64,000 nucleotides of DNA from Acanthosoma haemorrhoidale (Eukaryota > Arthropoda > Insecta > Hemiptera > Acanthosomatidae). The notes under the pieces are model-generated. The model worked only from the letters and a program-made list of their open reading frames with translations. It searched no databases and was not told where the DNA came from. Position numbers and translations under genes: made by a program. The stretch covers positions 167,225,226 to 167,289,225 of the forward strand of contig OV884011.1 in NCBI GenBank assembly GCA_930367205.1. The letters are read 5' to 3'. Shown in pieces: positions 37,376 to 48,473 of the stretch (the first letter of the stretch is position 1; every line of letters begins with the position of its first letter).

Positions 37376-37521
37376 GTCAGAATGAAAGACATAGGTTGAT
37401 TGAATATAGTAATGATTTATTAACCATAAAAAAAGTACATCTAGGTCACATGTTATATAGGTTAGAATAATATTGTCAGCCGGCTTTGTTCATTTAATAG
37501 AGATAACCCAACCATATGACA
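37375..37521 (-). repeat. 5' LTR of the Gypsy element
   Basis: The 147-bp LTR drives minus-strand transcription. It contains a TATA-like CTATATAAC at about 37452-37460 and AATAAA at 37416-37421. Its last base, at 37375, is the A of the gag-pol ATG. Confidence 0.95.
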
Positions 37522-38429
37522 CTCCCGATACTTATCGAGCGATTGTTAAATACTTAGAAGAAACTAAAGCCGACTTTCATACATACCAACTAAAACAAGA
37601 AAGATCGCTGCGGGTAGTGATTAGAAATCTGCATCCCACTACACCAGCGGACGAGATAGAGAAGGAGCTCTTAAGCTTAGGATACAAGGTTCGCCAAATC
37701 ACGAATGTGCTCCGTGAGGAAAGACAAGAAAATAATACAAGCACCAAGATACCACTGCCCTTATTCTTTGTGGATCTAGAGCGAACACCTGGAGTGGAAA
37801 AAATCTACGAGGTTACCCACTTGTATTACACCAGAGTACAGGTCGAAAAGCCTTACCCGAAACGCGATATAGTTCAATGCCATAATTGCCAGGCTTATGG
37901 GCACACAAAATCATACTGCTACCACCCTCCCAGGTGTGTAAAGTGCAGTGGGCAGCACAAAAGTGAACTGTGCAAGAAGCCCCTAAAATCACCTGCTGTA
38001 TGCGTGCTTTGCCAGCAAGAACATCCGGCCAACTACAAGGGCTGCGAGGCCTACAGAACACTGAAGTCCAGGACAGAACAACGATGTCAGCCAGAAGAGG
38101 AAAAACTAGTAACAAGAAGTGGTCCAGCCAGAATCTTGAGGCCTACTGTCTCTTTCGCCGATGCCGTTCGCAACAGAGAGCAGTCACAGGCACCGCCCAC
38201 ACCCTGTCCGCAAGTTTCTCTTCCCCAGCATTCCGTTCATCCCGTCAACCAGCAAACCCAATCCCATCCTCAACCACACATCTCGCATATTCCTCCACCT
38301 CCAAGCTCTTCATATCTCACTAGCCTATTAACATCATTCCTTACAGAATTCAGAACTTTAATTACCCCTCTCATTTCCCTTCTTACAAATCTTGTCTCCT
38401 ACCTTATCCCCGTTAAACAAAATCCATAA

Positions 38430-41115
38430 GTGGATCCTTCCAACTCCTTATCCATTCTCCTTTGGAATGCGAATGGTGTTCGCACCCACACTAACGAACT
38501 GACAGCACTACTCCACGACAAAAACATTGACGTAGCTCTTATTACTGAAACAAGACTTACGAGTAAACGACCATTTACCGTTCGACAGTACCAGACTTAT
38601 CGAACTGATCACCCAGATGGAAGAGCTCATGCAGGTACCGCTGTCATTGTCCATAACTCCATATCCCACCACATAGTTCCTTTGGTAGCACATGATTTCC
38701 TTCAATCCACTGCAGTGTCAATCACCACCTTCACTTTCCCCCTTACTCTAGCATCAATGTACTGCCCTCCCAATAAACCCATTTCCGATTCCCAATTCAT
38801 CTCCTTTCTAGACTCCATAGGACATCGTTTCCTTGTGGGTGGGGACTTTAATGCGAAGCACCAACACTGGGGGTCAAGAGCCACGAATACACGAGGACGT
38901 GCTTTGCTGTCTGCACTCACACGGAAACATTGCTCCACTATCTCTCCTGACACAGCCACCTATTGGCCATCTGATCCCAACCGAAATCCTGATCTCCTTG
39001 ACTTCTTTTTCTACAATAGTTTAGGAACACTATTCACTCACGCGCCTCGATGACCTCTCCTCTGATCATAGTCCTTTATTATTAACCATTTCCCTAAGAC
39101 CAATTCACAAACTGCCTCCTCCTTCATTTATTAGGGGCCCAGTTGACTGGGACCACTTTCGCCAGATACTTACAGAGTCTGTAGACCTCAAAGTGTCCCT
39201 GAAAACATCCCAAGACCTAGACGATGCAGTGCATTCCTTCACTACTCTGGTCCAGGAGTCGGCTTGGGAGGCATCGTCACCCCATCGTCACCCAAAAATC
39301 CACAATCATAATCGTTTACCTCAGCATCTCAAAGATCTAATCCAATCCAAACGCCACTCTAGAACAGTGTGGCAAAGATCCCGGCATCCTGTTGATCGTC
39401 GCACGTACAATCAGTACTGCCGATTGGTAAAGCGGCGATTGGCATCCTTCCGTTCCGATTCTTTCAATTCCTACCTCTCCTCCCTGTCTACCAGGGATAA
39501 CTCCTTGTGGAACGTAACCAAAAAAATCCTAAAGTATCAACCTGTTTCACACCCACTCCGTCGTGATGATGGGTCCTGGGCGGCTTCGGATGGAGATAGG
39601 TCGGAGGAATTTGCTCTGCATCTTACCCATACGTTCATACCTCACCTTTCACATCAAAATCATACTCACAGCACAACTGTGGAAGATTTCCTCACTTCAC
39701 CTATTCCTCTCTCTGTTCCACCAAAAGCCGTTAATCCCTCTGAGGTCAAATACCTTCTGAAAAACTTACCTCACCGAAAATCCCCTGGATATGATCTTCT
39801 TACTCCTCAAATTCTCAAACAACTTCCTCCTAAAGCCATAATCTTTCTAACTTACATATATAATTGCATTATCCGAACGACGCACTTTCCTCTCCTCTGG
39901 AAACATTCCATTATTGTCCTATTCGCCAAACCCGGTAAACCACCTAATGACGCCTCATCTTACCGTCCAATAAGCCTACTCCCTATCCTCTCAAAAATAT
40001 TTGAGAAACTTCTACTAAAACGTCTACTTCCAATTATTGAATCCAAAAACCTTTTTCCCACACACCAGTTTGGTTTCCGCCAACGGCATTCCACTGCTCA
40101 ACAAGGCCTTCGCGTTGTTGATCACATCTCCTCAGCCCTTGAAACCAAACAGTATTGCACTGCTGCCTTTCTCGATATAGCTCAAGCTTTTGACAGGGTT
40201 TGGCACGCAGGTTTACTCTACAAGCTCAAAAGATATTTACCACAGACCCTTTTCCTAATCCTACAGTCCTACCTTTCAAACCGCTTCTTCCAAGTCCGCT
40301 GTGGTTTAGAATATTCAAACTACTATCCTATAAATGCAGGAGTTCCACAGGGCAGTGTCCTGGGCCCCATCCTCTATAACCTATACACCGCTGATGTCCC
40401 CTCTACTCCCAATACCTTCTTGGCCACATTTGAAGATGACACTGCAGTCTTGTCATCTAACCCAGACCCCGACATAGCATCCTATGACCTTCGAAAACAC
40501 CTTGACGAGATCGAGCATTGGTGCAACCAATGGCGGATCAAAGTTAATGAAGCAAAATGTTCCCACATTACCTTCACCCTTTGTCGCAAGTCTTGTCCAC
40601 TAGTTTATTTTAATTCTATTCCTCTTCCTGTATCCGAGACAGTACGGTACTTAGGCTTCCATCTCGACAAACGACTGACCTGGAACCCACATACGAGACT
40701 AAAAAGACAAGAACTAAACAGACGCTTTGGACAACTATACAGACTACTTCAAAGGACATCCCATCTCTCAATAGAAAATAAACTACTAATCTACAAAGTT
40801 ATACTTAAACCAATCTGGACATACGGAATAGAGCTATGGGGGACAGCAAAAAAGTCGAACATCAAGCGTATCCAATCCTTTCAATCAAAAGTCCTGAGAA
40901 CAATAGTAAATGCCCCTTATTATGTCAGCAACAAAACCCTTCATAACGACCTTAATATACCCTACATTCTAGAACTCATCCCTTCCAAGTTTATGAAATT
41001 CCACAGTAGCCTTTCCAACCACCCTAATCCTGTAGCACAGTCATTGCACTGCGTCACTCATCCCTCTAATCCTCCTCGGAGACTGAAACGGCAGTGGCCT
41101 CGTGACCTGCTATAA
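38430..41115 (+). pseudogene. Jockey copy 1 ORF2 (endonuclease-reverse transcriptase), defective
   Basis: The frame follows the ORF1 stop directly. Its expected ATG is GTG (38430). The APE-type endonuclease is recognisable from LLWNANGVR and GGDFNAKHQHWGS. A 5-bp deletion near 39028-39032 shifts the frame before the SDHSP motif; the frame is then open again to 41115. Reverse transcriptase motifs SYRPISLLPILSKIFEKLL, FGFRQRHSTAQQG, FLDIAQAFDRVWH and GVPQGSVLGP are present. The active-site motif is FEDD (GAA at 40432) in place of the FADD of copy 2. It cannot make a working protein. Confidence 0.9.
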
Positions 41116-41303
41116 TCAAGTGACAGTGGGAGTCCTGGCAATGGCCAGTTTCTCCAATCATGTCCTGAATGAATGAGCGAGTGAATGATGAAATGTAAAT
41201 ATGGTATGAATGATAGTATATCTTAATTACTTATTGCCTAGCAAGGCAGATTGTAATTTTAGCACAATAAAGGAATTATATATATATATATTCTTTTTAT
41301 TTA

Positions 41304-42229
41304 TTTTTGTATTAAGTTTTTTCATTTCCTATTTTAATACTTCCCAGCTGCCTTTCACAGTATTTTCCCAATGATATGAATTCCTTTATTTTGTGTATTT
41401 TTTCACCCGTACTCATTTTGCTTTTTGTTTTCAATATTATGCTGTTGGTTCGTTGTAGACATCACATATGTATACAGCCCCTTTATTATTTATAAGATAG
41501 CGGCATCATTGTAATGGATATTTTTCGTTTTTTTGTAATTCTGTCCCAGAATAAAGTGTTTTTTCATTCATTTATTCATTCGTACATATAAAAATACAGA
41601 CGAATTCACATGATCAATGTTTTCTTTCTTTCGGTAGACGGTAATCAGCCGTGATCCAAGGAGGTTATCATTATAGGTGGCCGTTATATCTGTGTTCGAA
41701 CAGTCTCACTGCCCACGCGGGCCGCTCACCCCGACTCCTTCACAGATGTGTGAAAGACACCCCAAAAGGAACTGCGATACAGACAGAACTGTTATTCGAA
41801 TATCTATTGCCTGTGACTTTCATCACTGTCGGACTACCCACTCTGTTTGTTCTCTAAGCTTTCATAACCTGTACTGTTACAGAGAGGCCTTGGTGGAAAT
41901 TTATCACTCTACTTATTCAACTCAGTGTGGGTTTTATATTTTATTGAAACATAACATCTGGTTTATAATACTTGAATATTTAGATATAAATGTAGACTAT
42001 ACGCTTGAGTTTCCACATTAAAGGTTAGCGGAACCTGATTAGTTGACTTCATTAAAGTTTTATTACAGAACTATCTTTAATATTTTCGTCCAGTGACTGA
42101 GAAAACGTTGTCTAGTGGAAATTCGCTTTTATTAATCATTCTAACATGAAACAGTACTTGAAAGGCTTCATCTAAAGGAATAAGTATGCATGCTTTTAAG
42201 AGTAACAACATAACATACAATGATCATGT
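41304..42229. other. AT-rich region, nothing recognised
   Basis: Short frames only. A GC-richer patch at 41640-41800 has no identifiable coding pattern. Confidence 0.3.
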
Positions 42230-42780
42230 TATACATAATAGTGGACTCAGAATATCTGGTGACGGTAACAGGCAGAGATGGGAAGATTGAACAAGAAGGG
42301 TAATGGATAGGGTGGAAAAGGCTGGTAGTATGTTTAATAAGATCACTAGCAAAATAATGCTGCTTAAAACTGCTTCAAGTTCCTCTGAAAGATGGACGAT
42401 TCTCGACAGACATGTTGGACAGTCTGACAGCAATCGAAATGACTAGCTAAAACATTCAAATAGAAAAATACTAGCTAAAACAAGAAGAGATCGCGTGAGA
42501 AATGATAGAATAATTGAGTAGTTGGTCGTAAGAGCACTCTCGGAAGAGGGGAAACTAATATGGTTTTGTCATGTTTGCCGCGCGCGAAGTAATAAGAAGG
42601 TCAGACCAATAATAAGGAGGAGACCAAGAAAGCCGAGAAAGAAAGAAAATGTTTATAAAGAAAGACTAGAATCATCAGAGCAACATCATGAAACACAAAT
42701 TACAAGAAACAGAAGCAGGGAGAAAGAGGTAGGCTAAGGATACTTCTCCACACTTTGTAGTGCATTGGAGTTATATGAAG
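42230..42780 (+). repeat. Non-LTR retrotransposon C-terminal remnant (RTE/CR1-like)
   Basis: Frames on the plus strand read RRDRVRNDRI, then LSEEGKLIWFCHVCRARSNK and RRRPRKPRKKE. They end in LCSALELYEEEE followed by GAAGAAGAA. The order of a WxGHV-type segment, an RGRPRKRW-type basic segment and a GAA-rich tail is typical of LINE proteins distinct from the Jockey family here. It has several stops and is a relic. Confidence 0.5.
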
Positions 42781-43890
42781 AAGAAGAAATGATGCATTTC
42801 GATCGTATATTAATTATTGGTATCGCATCACCAACTTGATGATAGAATGATGGACCATCACCTTAGCACTTAACGCAATTCGAAGTTACACCGTACCCTA
42901 AAGAAATCGTAGCACGATAGAATTACGTAATATTCTGGAAGGTCATCCGAGATACCGATGTCCTATGTCTTCGTTATTTTGATTATTTGTGAATTTATTT
43001 TTGTTATGAAATCATAAAACATAACATTTCCCCCAAAATAATCCGATTTCAAACATTCCTTTGGGATATCCAATATGAAATATCCAACCACTAACATTGA
43101 AATGAATTCATCAATCATCAAGATTTTAACCCCAAATTAAATCATATCATGAAACAGTTATAATAAACACTACGTCATATAAGAACACATTTAATTTTAA
43201 GCGGGTTTAAAATTCCTTTAGAAAACTTTTTACTTTCTCTTGAAGTAATGAACACATCAAATTTGCGCTATTCCGCATTTACCCCTAATTTATAATTCTC
43301 AGAGTTGTACTTGAAAGAAAATTACTCGAAGCATGATAGGATTTAAACTGTGGAACGATTTTGTGTCGTGTTTGTAACATGAATGCGTGATATAAATATT
43401 GATAGAATATTCTGTTTTGACTGTTTAAAAACCCGGATCACACACGACAGAAGTATGTTCTCACAGATGAGGCAATGGCGATGAAGGGAAGATGCGCTAC
43501 CAATACCAAACAGGTCACACTCATCGAAGGTACTTTTAACTCCTTGAACAACATTAAATAGTGAGCTCCATACCATAACTATGAATTTAAATATGTGTCC
43601 TTAAACTGATCTCAGATCATAAGTCTCTATAAATATTACTTATACTCACAAAAATACAAGGGCAATCATAGAAAGTGGTTTGTGTGAACTCGGACAGGAC
43701 AACAAAAAAAAGAATAAAAAAGTTATAAATAAATAAGTAAGTATTACCTAATTCGTCGCTAATTTTATAATTGGTATTTATTTATATATTTTTATTGTTT
43801 CGTATTGTAATCGTAATTGTTTTATTTTTAAAATTTTTGACGTTTTTACAGTTTCTTTTGTTATATGATTGTTCACATTAGGAAGATCCA
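42781..43890. other. AT-rich region, nothing recognised
   Basis: Only short frames. The phrase ACACCGTACCCTA near 42890 matches one near 29653, which may be a trace of an old dispersed repeat. Confidence 0.25.
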
Positions 43891-43894
43891 CGCT

Positions 43895-43935
43895 CGTGCA
43901 GGCTAGCTCAGTTGGTGGAGCCCCCGACTGAATAA
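43895..43935 (+). repeat. tRNA-like fragment with a perfect A box
   Basis: TAGCTCAGTTGG at 43904-43915 followed by TGGAGC is the 5' half of a tRNA (D arm). No matching B box follows, so it is a truncated tRNA-derived repeat rather than a working tRNA gene. Confidence 0.4.
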
Positions 43936-44489
43936 TGGCAAGGATTTCTTTGGTTAATGATTCTTAATAATTTAAACAAACAACAACAAGTGAACAGTAA
44001 ACAAATGATGAAAGCGAGGTTCCAAGCGGAAGGAGTTTCATGACAGGACAGTAACTAGAACAGGCTACACGGCGTACTCTTTATTAACCCCGACACTCTG
44101 TGCTCACACGTCTTCGCCTCCAGATGACCTGAGGATAGTCCGCAGTGACCCGGTCGGACACGCTAACAGGGGTGCTTGCTCTGAGCACACTGTCTAGTTA
44201 AGGAGTAATTGGCTTGCGTAGCATGTGTTCTATGAAGGTGTGGCCATGTCTTTAGTGAATTACGTGTAAATATTCTTCAGAAATTTACGTTTTTTAAATA
44301 TAGAGCGTCAAAAAAGGGGCATACGTCTATTAAAATTCACATTTAAAAGAGTTTCACTCAAACTTAATCGAACCATGAAAAAGCAGATCAATGAAATGAC
44401 CCTGACTCCATAAGTCTTTATGTGCTTTTAGAATTCACTATACCCTTACAACGCATCATCTTCAAACGCTTATTTTCTTCCCACATCAG

Positions 44490-45485
44490 ACACAGGATTC
44501 CTTGGATTCCATCTCGACAAACGATTAACCAGTAACCTTCGTAGGAAACTTAAATGACAGGTACTCAACAGACGGTTTGGGAAACTACTGCTTAGTCAAC
44601 AGGAAATCCTACCTCACTTCAGAAAACAAATTTGTCCCCCGCCAAGTCATTCAACTAATCTGGACTTACAGACTTGGACTTTGTGGGGGAGCAAAACCCT
44701 CGAACATCAGGTGCATCCAATCCTAAGAACATCCTCGAAAAATTCCACATAAACGCCTTTTTGTGTCATAAATATGACGGTGTCGGGTCGTCACTAGGGG
44801 GTGCCTTATCACCCTAGCCCTGGTCACAAGTGCGGATTGTTCGAGTTTATAACCTGGACAATCGTTTCATGACGGCGTTACTATCTGACTCCATTTTTGA
44901 TAGGTATGTGCCCCGACAATGCACTATGTTCAAGAGAAGAGGTACAGAGGTTTTTCATAAAGAATTAGTCATGTTTTCAGAGTTCGAGCGGAAACCAAGC
45001 ATCACCGAGTAAAGGTCCCGAGAGACTAATTAACAGGGCCAGGAGGCTGCCTTAAGTACCCTCTCTACTTCCTGCTGGGAGGCTGTAAGGTTGCCTAGGC
45101 CGGCGTTGGTTTTCACACCTGTGGCGAGGAACGTGACCGGTGCCTTATTACTCGGCCGGGGTACAAGCCTTGGAGGTAGAGAGGGCCCAAAAGGGTTGTT
45201 AAGTTTATGACTGTTTATGACTGCCAGCTGCTGACCCTCCTCGTGTGACTTGGCTTCCGCCTTTTTTATTGCTTAACACATTTACAATGATTTATATTTG
45301 TTTATAATACATTTAGTTCATGTTATTTTAATTTTGCTTACAATATATATGCAATAGAGTATAGGGTGATTTATATTATGTAGTTAGCGGACGCTACAAC
45401 GGCATTAAAATTTCCACTATCCAAAATCACAGTTCTTCAAACATCCTCCTTGGAGATTCAAATGGAAGAGATGCCGAGATCTTTT
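44490..45485 (+). repeat. Old Jockey ORF2 fragment split by a solo LTR
   Basis: Bases 44490-44776 match the ORF2 segment that encodes LGFHLDKRLTWN through the WGTAKKSNIKRIQS region, with frameshifts. After the solo LTR, bases 45403-45485 continue with a HPPWRFKWKRCRDLL-like tail, matching NPPRRLKRQWPRDLL at the end of ORF2. The order is kept on both sides, so the LTR element inserted into this fragment. Confidence 0.6.
44781..45398 (+). repeat. Solo LTR, copy 1 (618 bp)
   Basis: It starts TGTCGGGTCG and ends GCTACA, with a 4-bp flanking duplication ACGG at 44777-44780 and 45399-45402. The first roughly 160 bp and the last roughly 400 bp match the second copy at 57985-58868, but the central roughly 310 bp of that copy are missing. 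No gag or pol is adjacent, so this is probably a remnant of LTR-LTR recombination. Confidence 0.75.
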
Positions 45486-48268
45486 GCAAATATTGCACCT
45501 TTAGGAGTACTGTTTCTGGATGGTTTTCTTCCTTCTTTTTAGTAAATATCCTGCAGGTGAATTCGAGGATTCTATGAATGAGAGATTAAATGGCATATTG
45601 TATATATGGGATTAATAAAATCATTTATAACAATTATTCATTCTCAAAATTCAAAATAAAGATCATACCTAAACTTACTTTAGATAAATGTTTGGTCCAA
45701 GAAGATATATGACGTTAGATGAGCATGCTCGCGCAAGATATGTGCGAAGATTACAAGCATTGCGCACTGGCGATGGTATCACCGCTAACGGACAGGACAG
45801 CCTTTGCTGAATGGTCGTGGGCAGCAGCTACCCACTCAGGCCATATTGACATCTTGAATATTATTTAATGGAGTGAGGAGGCGGTCCTGTTCAGAGTGCA
45901 TCTTTGCCTACCTGTCCAGTCACCTTGGAGGGATTTTCGTAGACACCTAGGATAGGAACACAAACAATCCTGGAATAAACATGAAACGGTTAGAGAAATG
46001 ACAGATGTAGAAAAGAATGTACTCACAATTCAAACAAGTTACAAGGTCTTAACTTTTGCGTAATAAATCATAGAACGTCACTCAAAGACGGATGATGAGA
46101 GCTGTTATGACCGGAAATAAAACAAAATGAAAAAAGTGGAGAAGCCACAATGGACAATCGAGTATCAAGGATATTTAACTATGGTCAAAGCAACCAATTT
46201 TGAGTCAATATTTGAAACCGGATGGGATTTATACAATGGGACTTAGAAAGCAACGACAAATATTATGAAGGGACAAGTGTATAATGTGTATATGTTTGTG
46301 CGTTAACGATGAGAAACGATTTTACATTTGCTGTCCAAAGTTATTGCTTCCAGGCTGTATCAATGATTGCCAGAGGTGGACGGGGTCATGTCATCTCTCT
46401 CGTGCGTAGTAATTTGCAATGTATTATAAAATGAAGGACTCGAATGTTCTACAACGTACTTGCACATATGTTCGCCATTGCTTCTTTTTGCCACGTTCTT
46501 TTTTTTTTTTTTTTTTTTTTTTCTTAGCGAGATTAGTAAGTTTGGTTATATAAGGCCGTACGCTGATTTTTTTTTTTTCGGGAGGGGGATTGAATAAGAA
46601 GAACTGACCATTGCTGATTATGAAGGGTCTATCTATTGTTTATGAAATGTCAAAACGGTTTTGGGTTCAAGATGTCACCCTAATGGTTTTTATAATCACC
46701 GAATTGGGCGTAAGGTTTTCTAAGGAAAAGCATGATAACTAGTTCAGAGAAAAAAATCAAATTTTAAAATTTCAAAAAATAAAAAAAAATAAAAATCTTC
46801 ACACAGACCAAGTTTAACGTTATTTAATAACGTTGAAATATTGGTTTTCAAATATTGTTCACATTATTTATTACTAAATCTCTTGGGTTGGTCATTCTCA
46901 GTTCAATAAAGCACAGTAGGGATAGATCTTGGAGTAGTTTAAGCAGCAGTAGTTCGTCTCGTATAAAACATTGTTTGACTTCGAGCAGTTTTATAAAATA
47001 GTAAATTGACATGTGAAATTTTATGGAATCACCTGATGGCATGGTCAATAGAAATATTTGAGGGGCTAACATTCGATTATTAACGAAAATCACTAAAATG
47101 AAGGACGGGATATGAAGCACGACGCAGGAATGATGTTCCGTCCCACTCCTAATTTCTACTATGTTTTTAGGCAATCAGATTTCGCGTTACACAGTTTAAG
47201 ATTTTATCCTTAAGTCCGGGCAGAAATATTTCTTTGAATATTTATCACTTGAGAGGTTTCGTAAACGATTGTATCTCTCTCCATGACCGCAAACCTGCTA
47301 CACTAAATAAATGAGAAGGGAGCTAACACAGCAGAGCAAAACATAAAGTGTACGCTGGCCGAACGAACAGGCAGGCAGTCACGGGAAGAATGCGGGGACA
47401 AGAGTGCCGGGGGTAGCACAGGGCACAAAGGGGACAGATTAGGCTCACTGTTGTTTAACATGTAGCGAGTGTTGGCTGAGTCTCCTCCTCAGTAATTTAT
47501 TTTCATCTTATTGTCTACTTCCAGGCAATAAACTAGTAGAAGGAAAATGTTCATTTCCTAAGTCGTATATTCATTTTTGTACTTTCATGGCGTACTTCAT
47601 CAGCGACTTCAACATCTACATCAGCGACATACTCTTTCATATCACACTCCCATCTTATTTATAGTATATATATTTTTAACTAAAACGAACTCTTATGTTG
47701 CCATTATCATGGCTTTTGTTAATTATTTCCATTCAAACCAAATTTATAACACAATCGATATAAACTACTTTAGTCACAGTCATTTTGTAGACATTTTCTA
47801 TAACAAACTAGCAGACACCATCTTTAACATGTCAAGTGCTCGCGGCTATGAGCCTAAAGGATATTTTCACTTTTAGTCCACGTGCAATGCATTTTGGTGT
47901 TCTATGTTTTTAGATATTAAAAGGTGCTTGGTAAAGATTTCTTTTCCTTTTCATGAATTTTCCTTCTATTACAAATTATTTCTACGAAAATTTATCATTA
48001 CTGTTATTATTCATTTAATAGTAATTTTAGTTGGATGTTTTAGTTTCTATTTGTCATTTACTTCTGTAGATCATCTTAAGCACTTTTGTTACAATTGAAT
48101 CAAACATTCAAATTACGATTGAAGATTGCCTCACTGCATCGTCTGTATAATCGCAATTAATAGCAGACCAAGTCACCTGTAATTTTCAAACATTTGAGAT
48201 TGTTGTGGTGGTTAAAATTATTCTAATGACAGTTTTATTGCATTTTTGTAATCATAGAACACTGTAAA
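45486..48268. other. AT-rich region, no gene recognised
   Basis: A 108-codon minus-strand frame at 46848-47174 and a 99-codon plus-strand frame at 47577-47876 have no family features or codon pattern that I can recognise. A T run of about 25 bases lies near 46498-46522. Bases 47895-48020 are the diverged repeat shared with 1170-1305. Confidence 0.3.
47895..48020 (+). repeat. Diverged dispersed repeat, second copy of 1170-1305
   Basis: It shares AATTTTCCTTCTATTAC and flanking AT-rich sequence with bases 1170-1305. The ends and type of this repeat are unknown. Confidence 0.35.
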
Positions 48269-48473
48269 TTATCATAACATATTTTTTTTTTTTTTTTAAC
48301 ATATTAACAATCTTTATTGTGCAATAATTACAATCTGCCTTCTTATAAGGCAATAATAATACAGATAAATGATCTCATTCATACCATATTTACAGCATCA
48401 TTCACTCGCTCATTCATACAATAGGACATGATTGGAGAAACTGGCCATTGCCAGGACTCCCACCGTCACGCGT

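Larger units (their letters stand above)
33164..37521 (-). mobile_element. Ty3/Gypsy LTR retrotransposon, apparently intact
   Basis: This 4358-bp element has 147-bp LTRs at 33164-33310 and 37375-37521 and a 5-bp target duplication, CTCCC, on both sides (33159-33163 and 37522-37526). The two LTRs differ at one site only (33203 versus 37414). One open frame encodes gag-pol. A tRNA-Ser-type primer site and a purine tract abut the LTRs directly. No env frame is present. It lies antisense in Jockey copy 1 and is therefore younger than that LINE. Clade is not fixed; the short LTRs and single frame suggest a compact Mag- or CsRn1-like lineage. Confidence 0.95.
32754..38429 (+). pseudogene. Jockey copy 1 ORF1 (gag-like), split by Gypsy
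   Basis: ORF1 starts at the ATG at 32754, runs to 33163 and resumes at 37522 through to the TAA before 38430. Compared with the intact 439-aa ORF1 of copy 2, it has a net 10-bp loss near 32992-33005 that shifts the frame. After the Gypsy the frame is open: it carries the PRE_C2HC-type RNLHPTTPADEIEKEL region and three zinc knuckles starting CHNCQAYGHTKSYC. Joining the two flanks restores SPDTPDTYRAIV, which matches copy 2. The product would be an RNA-binding nucleocapsid-like protein in a working element. Confidence 0.85.
32361..41288 (+). mobile_element. Full-length Jockey LINE copy 1, interrupted by a Gypsy element
   Basis: The element is flanked by a 15-bp target duplication, TATTCTTTTTATTTA, at 32346-32360 and 41289-41303. 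Without the Gypsy insertion (33164-37521 plus its 5-bp duplication) it is about 4.56 kb. It contains a 5' UTR with a tRNA-like block, ORF1, ORF2, a short 3' UTR with AATAAA (41267) and a TA-rich tail. The 5' end reads AAAAGTTTTTGCGCATGCGC; the inverted copy starts at GTTTTTGCGC. It is defective: ORF1 is frameshifted, the ORF2 start is GTG, ORF2 has a 5-bp deletion, and the catalytic FADD has become FEDD. Confidence 0.93.

Noticed and set aside
33164..37521. Idea that the Gypsy element encodes an envelope and is an errantivirus
   Set aside because: The frame ends in the post-integrase region, two bases before the purine tract; there is no room for env.
37473..37521. ORF1 starting with MSAGFVHLIEITQPYD at 37473
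   Set aside because: The first residues are read from the Gypsy LTR; true ORF1 sequence resumes at 37522.
46498..46522. T-run as the poly(A) tail of a minus-strand retroposon
   Set aside because: The flanking sequence shows no match to any retroposon 3' end in the window and no target duplication was seen.
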